64,000 nt of DNA from Lachnospiraceae bacterium NE2001 (GCA_900110635.1 FOEK01000003.1:186001-250000); one strand, 5' to 3'. Positions 8,909 through 18,758 are shown, counted from the first letter of the stretch. Made by a program: numbers and translations. Notes: generated by a model not told the origin, from the sequence alone.

Positions 8909-9787
8909 ATGCAGACAATAGATTTACGCGAGCTTGAAAAACTGAATATGCTGAAGCTTTCAATTAAGCGCAGTATGTCTCAGGGGGAGGGCCTCAGGCG
9001 ATCCTCTGCCAAGGGTCGTTCTGCGGAGTTTTCGGGTTACCGTGAATATATTCCTGGAGACGATATGCGCTATGTGGATTGGAATGCTTTTGCCCGCCTG
9101 GATAAGCTCTATATTAAGGAGTTTATGGAGGAAAAAGAGGGAAGGGTCAGTATATTTCTCGATACCAGCCGTTCCATGGAGTTCGGCGAGAAGCTGAAGA
9201 GTACGCTTATGTCAGAACTTACGGAGGCTATTAGCTACATAGCATCTAGCGGCAGAGATAGTGTGTATATTACAGATCTGGCGAATCCTACGTATACATT
9301 TAAAGTTCCATCTGGTAAACAAGGGGTTGGAACCCTGAGAAAATGGCTTGAAGGAATTCACCCGGGCGAGGAAGCGCGGAGTATCAATCTGATGGAGTCT
9401 CTTAAGAAGGCTATTAGAGGCAGGGGGGGCGTTGCATTTGTCATCTCTGACTTTATGGATGAGGGATTTCTGGATGCGGAGACGGATATACTGAAGCTTT
9501 TTGGCTATCACGGAATGGAGGTTACACTTCTCCACGTGCTTTCGCAGGAGGAGCTTGAAATAGATGATGATGGAGCATTTCAGCTGATTGACAGTGAGCA
9601 GGAGACGAAGGAAGTTCGCCTTACTCTCGATAAGTTTTCAATCAGAGATTACAAGAAAGCTCTTGATAATTATATGCGCAGTATAGAAGAGAAGGCCCGG
9701 GCGGCAGGCGGAAGGTACGTCCTCTGCTCAACAGGTGAAAACCTTCACAAACTACTCTTTGAATCGATGCGTGACCTATTCATTTAA
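8909..9787 (+). CDS. DUF58 domain protein
   Basis: 292 residues. SQGEGLRRSSAKGRSAEFSGYREYIPGDDMRYVDWNAFAR is the DUF58 hallmark region, followed by a VWA-like fold (IFLDTSRSMEFG). DUF58 proteins are encoded with MoxR ATPases and VWA proteins in most bacteria; their biochemical activity is not settled. I place the start at ATG 8909 (GAGG at 8897-8900). An in-frame ATG at 8843 would translate the repeat hairpin and gives a non-conserved N-terminus. Confidence 0.9.
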   Translation: MQTIDLRELEKLNMLKLSIKRSMSQGEGLRRSSAKGRSAEFSGYREYIPGDDMRYVDWNAFARLDKLYIKEFMEEKEGRVSIFLDTSRSMEFGEKLKSTLMSELTEAISYIASSGRDSVYITDLANPTYTFKVPSGKQGVGTLRKWLEGIHPGEEARSINLMESLKKAIRGRGGVAFVISDFMDEGFLDAETDILKLFGYHGMEVTLLHVLSQEELEIDDDGAFQLIDSEQETKEVRLTLDKFSIRDYKKALDNYMRSIEEKARAAGGRYVLCSTGENLHKLLFESMRDLFI

Positions 9788-9790
9788 TAC

Positions 9791-9846
9791 AAGACAGAGA
9801 ACCGTCCCCTGTCTTAAAAAACGGACAGAGAACCGTCCCATGTCTT
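9791..9846 (-). repeat. Two tandem family A palindromic repeats
   Basis: Copies at 9791-9815 and 9823-9846, each AAGACAG / CTGTCTT-type arms around GAGAACCGTCCC (reverse complement of GGGACGGTTCTC). They sit between the DUF58 stop and the ribosome site GAGG of the VWA gene. Confidence 0.85.
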
Positions 9847-9858
9847 TGAGGAAAAAAG

Positions 9859-12800
9859 ATGACATTTGCTAGTTTGCTTCCGCTGATAGCGTTGGTGGGA
9901 GTGCCAATCATCATAATATTATATCTGATGAAGCCGAAGGGGGTACGAAAGGTTGTGCCCTCTGTTTTGCTGTGGAAGAACGCTGAACGTAATGAGCGTA
10001 GTACTACATTTTCCAAGAAGCTCATCAAGAATATACTTATGTTTATCGAGATTCTTGCACTTCTTTTTCTTATGCTTGCGGCTATGTCTCCAGCAATTAA
10101 GAGAAATGTATCTGGCAGCAGTAAGTCTACTATACTGGTAATCGATACCACCGGCAGTATGCAGTTCCAGGACGAAGGCACAGATACTAGATTTGAATCA
10201 GCTATCAGGGATGCAAAGGATTTTGTGGAGACATCTTCGGGCGAGGTTTCTATCATAAGCTGTGGTGAGACCATAGAGGTGCTGGCAAATAAGAGTCGCG
10301 ACAAGCAGAAGCTTAAAAGGCTATTATCTGGTATCAAGCCGACAGATACTTCGGGAGATATAAGAGACGCTGAGGGAATAATGGAGTCTCTGGAGTGTGA
10401 GGATATTATCGTATTCACAGATGGAGCGGGTGCGGCAAATCTTAAAGACATAACGAGCAAGCTCTCGCTTGATATCAAGGTGTATGGTAAGCCGTCATCA
10501 AATGCGGGACTAACTCAGATGTCTATGAAGAAGAACGCTGATGGTCTCTACGATATAGCTGTTGGTTACCAGACGAAGGGTGTGACAGAGGCTTCATTTG
10601 ATATAACTCTTTATGATGCTGAGGGGAGTCTCTTGGATGTTAGGAGCATCAGTTTATCCGAAGATAGTAGTAATACGATACTAAGTCTTGGCAAAGACGT
10701 TAAGGGTGATTATGTCAGAGCTGAGCTTACCGGTTTTGGAGAGGACGGTCTGTCAAGAGATAATACCGCTTATGCAGTAAAGACTGACACCAGCCTGGCC
10801 TCCGCTTATTTTGTTGGTGCTGGAAATACATTTTACGAAAAGGCTTATCAGGCAGTTGCTGGGGAAGCTATTGTAAAAGTGACATCAGACAGTGATGTGC
10901 CTGATGCAGAGAAAAATGTGCTCATATATGATAAGGCTGAACTTGTAACAAAGAATAAGAATCGTCTGGTTCAGGCTTATCATCCTAAGGATGCAAATGT
11001 AAAGAAGGGCGCTATTGTTACTGTAAAAACAGGTGACCTGATAAATGATATGTCAGATTATACATTTGGCGCGTCCAATCTGTATGAGCTGGATTGTCCT
11101 GAATGGGCAGAGCCTCTTATGGTGATAAATGAGGGCACAGAGGATGAGACAGTCGTAGCATATTATGGTGAGCATGATGGTGTGCGTCAGGTTGTTCTTG
11201 GCTTTGATATAAGAGATTCCGAATATCCACTTATGGCTGAGTTCCCTATATTTGTTGCAGACAGCCTCACTTATCTCACTGATGATAGTCTGGTGAGAGA
11301 AAAATATCTTCAGGCAGGAGAATCACTTTCACTCAGTCCATCAGTTAGTAGCAATATGAAACTAACTAATCTGAAGGGGATAGCGGCAGACCTGTCTGAA
11401 GCTGATATATATAAGCTGGAAGATAGCGGAAAGACAGAATATTTTGTTACAAGATTCCCTTCTTCAGAAGGCGATGGCACTCAGGATATACAGTCCATGA
11501 GCTATATCAAGCAGGCTGATTATGGAGTAAGGTTCGGTTCACTTAAGAAGATATGTCTGGTTATTGCGCTTCTGCTTATAATTCTGGACTGGATCATCTA
11601 TATAAGAAGAAAGACTCATATAAAGAAGCCGGAGTTGATCTGGAGGGTAGTGCTTACAGCATTTGTAGTTCTATCTATTATTGGAGTAAATCTCCCAGGA
11701 CGAAAGCATAAAACTACTACAATATTCCTTGTGGATATGTCGGACAGCAATATAGGCAGTCTTCAGCTGGAGGAGGATTATCTTAGGGAGAAGATTAAGG
11801 AGCTGCCACTCGGTGAAAGCTACGGTATCGTAACATTTGGCAGAAATGCCATAACTGATCAGTTCGTCAGCTCTGAAAATGAATATTATGGCCTCGCTAC
11901 AAATCCGGATGGAACAGCCACCAATATAGAAGACGCAGCGGCATATGCCATATCATTGATCCCGGACAATCGTCTGGGCAGAGTTGTGGTGCTTACCGAT
12001 GGTAAAGAAACAGTGGGAGATATTGGCGCTGTTAAGGACAAGCTGGAGAAGAACGACGTGGAGCTCTGCGGACTTCTTTTTGAAGCTGATTACGGCAAGG
12101 ATGTGTATATTCAGAACGTGGATATGCCTGATAAAATGGCAACGGGCGATGCATACAGCATCAAGGTGACGGTTTACAGTACCTATGAAACCAGCGCCAC
12201 GCTTAAACTCTGGGATGGAAGCAATCTTGAGGAAGACAGTAAGGTTAAGCTTACCAAGGGTGAGAATACATTTGTATTAAATAATATCGCTGGCGATGCT
12301 TCTATCGAGCAGAAGACTGTTACCATTGAGGCTGATGGGGATACTGTATCAGAAAACAACAGTATGATCTCTGCGGCTCTTGTTGATGCTCCTGAGAAGA
12401 TTCTTATAATATCAGGTGTGTCTGAGGATAGCAGCGGACTTGTAAATATACTGGAGTCTCTCAATAAGGATGTGACAGTTGTTTCAGCTCTAAGTGCTCC
12501 GAACTCAATAACCGAAGTATTAAAGTATCAAACTATTATTTTGGATGACTGTCACATAAATGATATGCCAGAGGAGCTTCCACTTCTGCTTCAGACATTT
12601 GTCAGAGACTACGGTGGAGGACTTATCTGTACAGGTGGAAGGGAAAGCTATGCACCGGGAGGTTATAAAGATACTGTGCTGGAGGAAATCCTTCCTGTTG
12701 ATATGACTCCAAAGGGAATCGATGAGGCTCCATCTCTTGCTATGGTAATGGTCATTGACTGCTCAGGATCTATGGATTCTGCGGGCTACGACCCAATAAC

Positions 12801-14415
12801 TGGTCAGTCTACAGGAGGACGTAAGAAGATAGATGTGGCTGTAGATGCTGCGAAGGAAGCAGTAAATACACTTACCAGGAATGACTATGTGGGTGTTGTT
12901 GCCTTCAGTGATAGATATGAGTGGAAGCAGAAACTGGTTAAGGTTGAGGATAAAGAGGCCATCAAGGATAAGATAGAGACACTTGGTATAATGGGCGGAA
13001 CTGTCATAAAGCCAGCTGTTATCGAAGCTGCAAATGCCCTGAAATCTGCAGATGCCGGAGTTAAGCACATACTCTTGCTAACTGATGGTGAAGGTGAAAC
13101 CACAGATTTTAATGATGCCATCGACCTGATAAATGATAATAATATCACCATGTCTACGATTGCAATTGGCTCTGACAGTGATACATCACTTCTGGAGAGA
13201 CTGGCTGATGAGTGTGGCGGACGTTATTATTACTCAGATTCATCTACAGATGTTCCAAAGATATTTGCCGAAGAGGTTTATCTCTCTGGAACGGCATATT
13301 ATAAGAATGGAGATTTCTCTCTTTATACAAGCAACTCGAATCTGGTTTCGGGACTATATGAAGAGGGTATATCAAATATTACTGGCTACATCGCCACGTC
13401 TACGAAGAGCGGTGCCCGTGAGGTGATAACCACCTGTGAAGACGACCCGCTTCTTTCCAGCTGGCAGTATGGCCTGGGACATAGTGTAGCTTTGATGACC
13501 ACTGCATCTGGTGATTGGAATGAATCTCTTGCCTCCCAGCAGGATTACCTGGAAATGTGGAAGAGGATACTGGATTATACGAGCATGGAAAATGATCTCG
13601 GCAAGGATGCAGTCTCTGTCTACAAGAGGCGCGGAAAGATAGAAATAAGCTATACGGCCAGCTCGTATTCAGAAGATACTTCTCTGGTGGGAGTCTATAC
13701 CTCTCCATCGGGAGTGAGTGAGGAACTAGCGCTTGAACCTGGCGAGCCCGGAAACTATACAGCAGCCTTCGAACCAAAGGAAATGGGAGTGTACACCATC
13801 AACATTCATCGAAAAGAGGGTGATGATATAGTTGCATCCACAACTGCGTTGGAAACTCTGGAGTTCTCTGATGAATATAGGCGTGATATATCCAATGCAA
13901 ACTTTATAAGCTTTGTGGAACAGTATGGACGTATGCTGGAGACTGATACCAAGCTGTATACTAAGGTGAAGGGCGTAAATCAGAACAAGCGTGATATCAC
14001 CGACATAATAATCGTGCTCGCTATCATTTTACTTCTGATAGATATAGTGATCAGAAGATTTGATCTGAGCCGTTTACTCGTGAGGGGCAGTTCTGTAAAT
14101 AATTCGGGCAGTTCAAAGCTGAAGTCGAAAAAGGAGGTGCCTGCACAGACCGTAAACACCGTGACTGGATCGGGACAACAGGTATCTGAGAGTACTGCTT
14201 CGGGTGGTGGAGGCTTTACGACGAATGCTCAAAATCTGAATGTACAGAGTTCTGGAAATCCTGGCGCTAACAATCAAACAGCAGATAGTATGATTCCGAA
14301 TACTGCTGGAAAGAAGAATAAGAAGGCGAAAAAACAGACTGCACAGGAGCCGGTATCTGCTGGCCTTGACACCACGACTCTCCTGCAGAAAAAGAAAGAC
14401 AGGAATCTGCATTAA
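9859..14415 (+). CDS. Giant triple-VWA membrane protein (BatA-type fused to VWA/GATase-like type)
   Basis: 1518 residues. The N-terminal half resembles BatA proteins: two membrane helices near 8-24 and 57-77, then a VWA domain whose metal site reads DTTGS (96-100). Around 565-613 two more helices begin a second protein type: a VWA domain with site DMSDS at about 627, a class-I glutamine-amidotransferase-like segment at about 850-950 (FVRDYGGGLICTGG), and a third VWA domain with a complete DCSGSMDS site at about 964. A last helix lies at about 1380-1398, then a Ser/Asn-rich, Lys-rich tail. These two halves are usually separate neighbouring genes, so this is probably a fusion. It is the likely client of the MoxR ATPase. 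The start follows GAGG at 9848-9851. Confidence 0.85.
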   Translation: MTFASLLPLIALVGVPIIIILYLMKPKGVRKVVPSVLLWKNAERNERSTTFSKKLIKNILMFIEILALLFLMLAAMSPAIKRNVSGSSKSTILVIDTTGSMQFQDEGTDTRFESAIRDAKDFVETSSGEVSIISCGETIEVLANKSRDKQKLKRLLSGIKPTDTSGDIRDAEGIMESLECEDIIVFTDGAGAANLKDITSKLSLDIKVYGKPSSNAGLTQMSMKKNADGLYDIAVGYQTKGVTEASFDITLYDAEGSLLDVRSISLSEDSSNTILSLGKDVKGDYVRAELTGFGEDGLSRDNTAYAVKTDTSLASAYFVGAGNTFYEKAYQAVAGEAIVKVTSDSDVPDAEKNVLIYDKAELVTKNKNRLVQAYHPKDANVKKGAIVTVKTGDLINDMSDYTFGASNLYELDCPEWAEPLMVINEGTEDETVVAYYGEHDGVRQVVLGFDIRDSEYPLMAEFPIFVADSLTYLTDDSLVREKYLQAGESLSLSPSVSSNMKLTNLKGIAADLSEADIYKLEDSGKTEYFVTRFPSSEGDGTQDIQSMSYIKQADYGVRFGSLKKICLVIALLLIILDWIIYIRRKTHIKKPELIWRVVLTAFVVLSIIGVNLPGRKHKTTTIFLVDMSDSNIGSLQLEEDYLREKIKELPLGESYGIVTFGRNAITDQFVSSENEYYGLATNPDGTATNIEDAAAYAISLIPDNRLGRVVVLTDGKETVGDIGAVKDKLEKNDVELCGLLFEADYGKDVYIQNVDMPDKMATGDAYSIKVTVYSTYETSATLKLWDGSNLEEDSKVKLTKGENTFVLNNIAGDASIEQKTVTIEADGDTVSENNSMISAALVDAPEKILIISGVSEDSSGLVNILESLNKDVTVVSALSAPNSITEVLKYQTIILDDCHINDMPEELPLLLQTFVRDYGGGLICTGGRESYAPGGYKDTVLEEILPVDMTPKGIDEAPSLAMVMVIDCSGSMDSAGYDPITGQSTGGRKKIDVAVDAAKEAVNTLTRNDYVGVVAFSDRYEWKQKLVKVEDKEAIKDKIETLGIMGGTVIKPAVIEAANALKSADAGVKHILLLTDGEGETTDFNDAIDLINDNNITMSTIAIGSDSDTSLLERLADECGGRYYYSDSSTDVPKIFAEEVYLSGTAYYKNGDFSLYTSNSNLVSGLYEEGISNITGYIATSTKSGAREVITTCEDDPLLSSWQYGLGHSVALMTTASGDWNESLASQQDYLEMWKRILDYTSMENDLGKDAVSVYKRRGKIEISYTASSYSEDTSLVGVYTSPSGVSEELALEPGEPGNYTAAFEPKEMGVYTINIHRKEGDDIVASTTALETLEFSDEYRRDISNANFISFVEQYGRMLETDTKLYTKVKGVNQNKRDITDIIIVLAIILLLIDIVIRRFDLSRLLVRGSSVNNSGSSKLKSKKEVPAQTVNTVTGSGQQVSESTASGGGGFTTNAQNLNVQSSGNPGANNQTADSMIPNTAGKKNKKAKKQTAQEPVSAGLDTTTLLQKKKDRNLH

Positions 14416-14443
14416 TATTTATTTATAGAAAATTAAAAAAATG

Positions 14444-14472
14444 TTACAAATTATTACTATTTATGGTAATAT
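14444..14472 (+). promoter_or_regulatory. Promoter of the scaffold/GGGtGRT operon
   Basis: TTACAA, a 17-base spacer and TAATAT preceded by TGG (extended -10), about 60 bases before the strong ribosome site AAGGAGG of the next gene. Confidence 0.7.
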
Positions 14473-14539
14473 GTAAGTTAGCGTTGATTTAGAATAAACT
14501 AAATTAATCCCTACCACAATATTTTATAAGGAGGATCAT

Positions 14540-15232
14540 ATGATTTACTCAACAGAAGTTAAGAACATGTGCCCTGTAACTCAGGGAGTACATCATGGTG
14601 CTGCCCCTATTCCAGAGGAAGCAAAATGGGTACAGGCAAAGAAGGTTGAGGATATATCAGGCTATACACACGGTATTGGCTGGTGTGCACCTCAGCAGGG
14701 ATGCTGCAAGCTTTCCCTCAACGTAAAGGATGGTATCATCCAGGAAGCATTAGTAGAGACAATTGGTTGTTCAGGTATGACACACAGTGCAGCTATGGCT
14801 GCTGAAATCCTTCCAGGACTTACAGTTATGGAAGCACTTAATACTGACCTTGTTTGTGATGCTATCAACACAGCTATGAGAGAGCTTTTCCTTCAGATCG
14901 TTTACGGAAGAACTCAGAGTGCATTTTCAGAGGATGGTCTTCAGATCGGTGCAGGTCTTGAGGATCTTGGTAAGGGCGCTCGTTCAATGGTTGGTACAAC
15001 ATACGGAACACTTGATAAGGGACCTCGTTATCTTGAGCTTACAGATGGTTATATCACAGATGTTGCTCTTGATGAGAACGACGAGATCATCGGATATAAG
15101 TACATCAACTTCGGTAAGATGATGGACTTCATCAAGGCTGGTGACGATGCTAACACAGCTATCGAGAAGGCAGCTGGACAGTATGGTCGTGTTGCAGATG
15201 CAGTTAGATGTATAGATCCAAGAAAGCAGTAA
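14540..15232 (+). CDS. NifU/IscU-like iron-sulfur scaffold protein (GGGtGRT partner)
   Basis: 230 residues. Conserved cysteines occur in GWCAPQQGCCKL (about 48-58), TIGCSGMTHSAA (about 77), LVCDA and VRCIDP near the end. The arrangement matches proteins annotated as iron-sulfur cluster assembly scaffolds that are encoded next to GGGtGRT proteins in Clostridia. Cluster binding is inferred from the family. AAGGAGG lies 6 bases before the ATG. Codon choice is strongly biased (GCT, GTT, CTT, AAG, GAG), like the phosphoglucomutase gene and unlike most neighbours, which suggests high expression. Confidence 0.85.
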   Translation: MIYSTEVKNMCPVTQGVHHGAAPIPEEAKWVQAKKVEDISGYTHGIGWCAPQQGCCKLSLNVKDGIIQEALVETIGCSGMTHSAAMAAEILPGLTVMEALNTDLVCDAINTAMRELFLQIVYGRTQSAFSEDGLQIGAGLEDLGKGARSMVGTTYGTLDKGPRYLELTDGYITDVALDENDEIIGYKYINFGKMMDFIKAGDDANTAIEKAAGQYGRVADAVRCIDPRKQ

Positions 15233-15248
15233 GAAGGAGGAAGATAAA

Positions 15249-16268
15249 ATGGCATTATTTGAATCATATGAAAGAAGAGAGCCTCAGATCCTTGCTGCAC
15301 TTAAGGAGTATGGCATCTCATCAATTGAAGAGTGTAAAGAAATCACAGATGCAGCTGGTATCGATGTATATAACCTCATCGAAGGAATCCAGCCAATCTG
15401 TTTTGAAAATGCTAAGTGGGCTTACACAGTAGGTGCTGCTATAGCTATTAAGAAGGGTTGCAGAAAGGCAGCTGACGCTGCAGCAGCTATTGGTATCGGA
15501 CTTCAGGCTTTCTGTATTCCTGGATCAGTTGCTGACAGACGTAAGGTTGGTCTTGGACATGGTAACCTTGGAAAGATGCTTCTTGAAGAGGATACAGAGT
15601 GTTTCGCATTCCTTGCAGGTCATGAGTCATTTGCAGCTGCAGAGGGTGCTATCGGTATCGCTGAGAAGGCTAACAAGGTTCGTCAAAAGCCACTTAGAGT
15701 TATCCTTAACGGTCTTGGTAAGGATGCTGCTCAGATCATTTCAAGAATTAACGGTTTCACATATGTAGAGACAAAGTATAACTACTTCACAGGAGAAGTT
15801 GAGGAAGTATTTAGAAAGTGCTACTCAAAGGATCCTGAGTCACCACGTGCAAAGGTTAACTGCTACGGCGCTAACGATGTACAGGAAGGTGTTGCTATCA
15901 TGTGGAAGGAGAATGTTGATGTATCTATCACAGGTAACTCAACAAACCCTACAAGATTCCAGCATCCAGTTGCAGGTACATACAAGAAGGAGCGTATAGA
16001 GGCTGGTAAGAAGTACTTCTCAGTAGCTTCAGGTGGTGGTACAGGACGTACACTTCACCCAGATAACATGGCTGCAGGTCCTGCTTCATATGGTATGACA
16101 GATACTATGGGACGTATGCACAGTGATGCTCAGTTCGCTGGTTCTTCATCAGTTCCTGCTCACGTTGAGATGATGGGTCTCATCGGTGCTGGTAACAACC
16201 CAATGGTTGGTATGACAGTTTCAACTGCTGTATCAATCGAAGAGGCTGCTAAGGCTGGTAAGTTCTAA
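15249..16268 (+). CDS. GGGtGRT protein
   Basis: 339 residues. The name-giving motif GGGTGRTLHPDN is at about residues 262-273. Other conserved-looking blocks are CIPGSVADRRKVGLGHGNLGKMLL and FLAGHESFAAAEGAIGIAEKAN. The function of the family is unknown; it is regularly encoded directly after the NifU-like scaffold, as here (16-base gap, ribosome site GAAGGAGG). Biased codon use again suggests abundant protein. A strong terminator follows, so the two genes form a closed operon. Confidence 0.92.
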   Translation: MALFESYERREPQILAALKEYGISSIEECKEITDAAGIDVYNLIEGIQPICFENAKWAYTVGAAIAIKKGCRKAADAAAAIGIGLQAFCIPGSVADRRKVGLGHGNLGKMLLEEDTECFAFLAGHESFAAAEGAIGIAEKANKVRQKPLRVILNGLGKDAAQIISRINGFTYVETKYNYFTGEVEEVFRKCYSKDPESPRAKVNCYGANDVQEGVAIMWKENVDVSITGNSTNPTRFQHPVAGTYKKERIEAGKKYFSVASGGGTGRTLHPDNMAAGPASYGMTDTMGRMHSDAQFAGSSSVPAHVEMMGLIGAGNNPMVGMTVSTAVSIEEAAKAGKF

Positions 16269-16292
16269 GCTTTCTGCTGAATAAAGAATTAT

Positions 16293-16326
16293 AGGTCCGT
16301 CGGGATATCCCGGCGGACTTTTTTTG
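16293..16326 (+). terminator. Terminator after the GGGtGRT gene
   Basis: GTCCGTCGGGAT / ATCCCGGCGGAC is a 12-bp stem (16295-16318, one G-T pair) followed by seven T residues. Confidence 0.9.
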
Positions 16327-16335
16327 TGTATAATT

Positions 16336-16364
16336 CAACAATCGGGGACGGTTCTCGTTTGTTG
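16336..16364 (+). repeat. Family A palindromic repeat with CAACAA/TTGTTG arms
   Basis: The core GGGGACGGTTCTC is identical to the other family A copies, but the arms are CAACAA and TTGTTG instead of AAGACAG and CTGTCTT. Confidence 0.75.
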
Positions 16365-16395
16365 TTTTTATATATTCATTTTACAAATTCATCCT

Positions 16396-16432
16396 TGGGG
16401 ATGATGACAGCAGATAAGTGGTATGCTATACT
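16396..16432 (+). promoter_or_regulatory. Promoter with shared TGGGGATGATGACA box
   Basis: ATGACA (16404-16409) as -35, a 17-base spacer and TATACT (16427-16432) as -10. The upstream box TGGGGATG is identical to one at 56127-56134, in front of another exoprotein gene with the same wall-binding repeats. Confidence 0.65.
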
Positions 16433-16483
16433 TCGAATTGTATGTTGGAAAAAACGCCTTAATAATTTGGGAGGTGAAATGAT

Positions 16484-18757
16484 ATGAAGAAGGTTGAAGG
16501 GTTTAGAAGATACGTAGCGTATCTGCTTACGCTTGTGTTTGTGCTATCTGGCGTTATGGTGCCAGCAAAGAAGGTTGAAGCATATCCTGTGAATAAGGTT
16601 TTTCTAGGCTTAAAATCAGGCATCGCGGTGCCAATAAGTGTCGATATGACAGAATTACAGGCTCAGAATAAACTGAGAGAAAAAGTATTTGCAAGCAATG
16701 AACATCTGTATGTTGATAAAGCTAATACTTTTTTAGTTGTAAAAAAATCTACAGGTTTTGTAGGCATTGGTGATGGATCAAATTATGTATCAACTGATAA
16801 AGATTATTATTACCAGGTGACTGTCGGGATTGATGAAGATTATGATGGTGATTATGAGTGGCCAGCTGATGTAGTAAGCGCTGTTAATTCAATAACGAGT
16901 TCGCCAATTCTTTTTAAATATGCCAAACTATCGGATGTTCCATCAAGTTTTAGCGTTGCATTAGTAGCAACTGCTAATAGAGATGAAACGTATCTTAACA
17001 TGATGGGAAGTAAAAAGATTGCATTTTATTTTAAGGTGCCTAAGACTGTTACTCATATTACTATATTAGATAAGAATAATTTAGATTTAGATGTCTCCAC
17101 AGACAAAATGACGTCTGGTCCTGGACAGGATATCTATTATATGGCAAAGGTATGGGGATTAGTTGATATCACAGAGAGGGGTGTTGCCTGGTCCATATCT
17201 GGCAACAATTCCGCTAATACAAAGATAGATTCCTCAGGAAAGCTTCATATCGATTATAACGAGACAAGCGATGAAATAACGGTGAAAGCTACATCCACCA
17301 GTTATCCAACAAAATATGCAACGTCAACGGTTAAAGTTAATAATTTTGGAGCCATTTCATCCATTGACCTATTATGCGATTTTAATTCACTGGATCTTGA
17401 TCCGAAATATACAGAAGGTGAGGTTTCTAGTAAGCTTAAGGAGATTGTATATCATACGTGTAGCATTAAACCTACAAAAACTGATAAATACGAAACAAAG
17501 ATAGATGAAAATAATGTATTTTTAATATATTGGAATGAAACGGGCAATAATTATTATGGAATAGAAGATGGAACAAATAATATAAAACCTGGCGTTCAGT
17601 ATTATGCTTCAATAAATCTAATACGACAAACAGGTTACTTGTGGCCTTCATCCTGGACTACAAGTGATACAACCTATCGGACACGTGCTGATGTTAAGGA
17701 TGTGACTCTTAAGGTTAATGGCGAAGAACGAGATGATGTGTTATATCTGTTCCGCAAGGAGGGAGATTTCTTCAGAATAATGATCCCAATCGGTACAGCA
17801 GGTTACGACTTTACTACACATGGTGCTACTATGTCGGGTGTGGTAGATAAGGAGTATACAGGTTCGGCCATTACTCAGAATATAACAGTTACCTGCGAGG
17901 GCAAGACTCTTGTGGAAGGAACTGACTATGATGTAGATTACGAATACAATGTTAATCCTGGAAAGGCAGCTGTTTATGCATTTGGTAAAGGAAAATACAA
18001 GGGCTGTGTTGCAGGGACATTTATGATAACCGAGAAAAAGCCTGATGAAAAACCTGGAGATGGTGGTGAAGCAGGCGGTAATGGCGGCTCAAGTGAAAAT
18101 GGCGAAAGTGGAAATGCTGGCGGTAACGGCGGCGAAAGTGGAAATGCTGGTGGAGAAGCTGGTTCTGGCAACGGAACAGGTGGTTCTGGGGCAGATACAA
18201 CTCCAAGAAACACACTTGTGACAACTGACGGCAAGTCACAGTATTACAAGGAAGACGGCAGCGTTGCTCGAAATGAGTGGGTGACCATCAATAACATTTC
18301 ATATTATTTTGGTGCTGATGGTAACAATGCAAGCAGTGAATGGGTAGATGGAAAATGGATCAGTGAAGATGGTTCCTGCACCTACGAAGGTGAGCTTACC
18401 TGGAAATGCAACTCTGTTGGCTGGTGGGTTGAGGACTCCAAGGGCTGGTACCCAGTTTCAAGCTGGCAGAAGATAGATGGCATCTGGTATTACTTTAATG
18501 CGTCAGGTTATATGGCAGCTAACGAGTACGTTGACGGCTACTGGCTGAATGGCGACGGTTCCTGTTCTGATGATTATTATCTCACCTGGAAATGTAATAG
18601 TACCGGATGGTGGGTAGAGGATAAGTCTGGATGGTGGCCATCTTCGCAGTGGCTCAAGATAGACGGCTGCTGGTATTACTTCGATGCATCAGGTTATATG
18701 GTGACCAATCAATATGTAGATGGATATTGGATCGGCGCTGATGGTGTCTGCAAATAA
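16484..18757 (+). CDS. Secreted surface protein with C-terminal wall-binding (W/Y-rich) repeats
   Basis: 757 residues. A signal peptide (residues 1-33, cleavage near KVEA) precedes beta-rich domains with an Ig-like middle part (GVAWSISGNNSANTKIDSSG, about 230-290) and an MBG-like segment (GVVDKEYTGSAITQNITVT). A Gly/Asn/Glu-rich linker follows, about 523-565. The last 180 residues hold choline/glucan-binding-type repeats (GWWVEDSKGWYPVSSWQKIDG and WYYFNASGYM), which anchor proteins to wall polymers. Ligand unknown. GGGAGGTG precedes the ATG. The promoter box is shared with 56249-57961, a clear relative in its C-terminal part. Confidence 0.85.
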   Translation: MKKVEGFRRYVAYLLTLVFVLSGVMVPAKKVEAYPVNKVFLGLKSGIAVPISVDMTELQAQNKLREKVFASNEHLYVDKANTFLVVKKSTGFVGIGDGSNYVSTDKDYYYQVTVGIDEDYDGDYEWPADVVSAVNSITSSPILFKYAKLSDVPSSFSVALVATANRDETYLNMMGSKKIAFYFKVPKTVTHITILDKNNLDLDVSTDKMTSGPGQDIYYMAKVWGLVDITERGVAWSISGNNSANTKIDSSGKLHIDYNETSDEITVKATSTSYPTKYATSTVKVNNFGAISSIDLLCDFNSLDLDPKYTEGEVSSKLKEIVYHTCSIKPTKTDKYETKIDENNVFLIYWNETGNNYYGIEDGTNNIKPGVQYYASINLIRQTGYLWPSSWTTSDTTYRTRADVKDVTLKVNGEERDDVLYLFRKEGDFFRIMIPIGTAGYDFTTHGATMSGVVDKEYTGSAITQNITVTCEGKTLVEGTDYDVDYEYNVNPGKAAVYAFGKGKYKGCVAGTFMITEKKPDEKPGDGGEAGGNGGSSENGESGNAGGNGGESGNAGGEAGSGNGTGGSGADTTPRNTLVTTDGKSQYYKEDGSVARNEWVTINNISYYFGADGNNASSEWVDGKWISEDGSCTYEGELTWKCNSVGWWVEDSKGWYPVSSWQKIDGIWYYFNASGYMAANEYVDGYWLNGDGSCSDDYYLTWKCNSTGWWVEDKSGWWPSSQWLKIDGCWYYFDASGYMVTNQYVDGYWIGADGVCK

Positions 18758-18758
18758 A

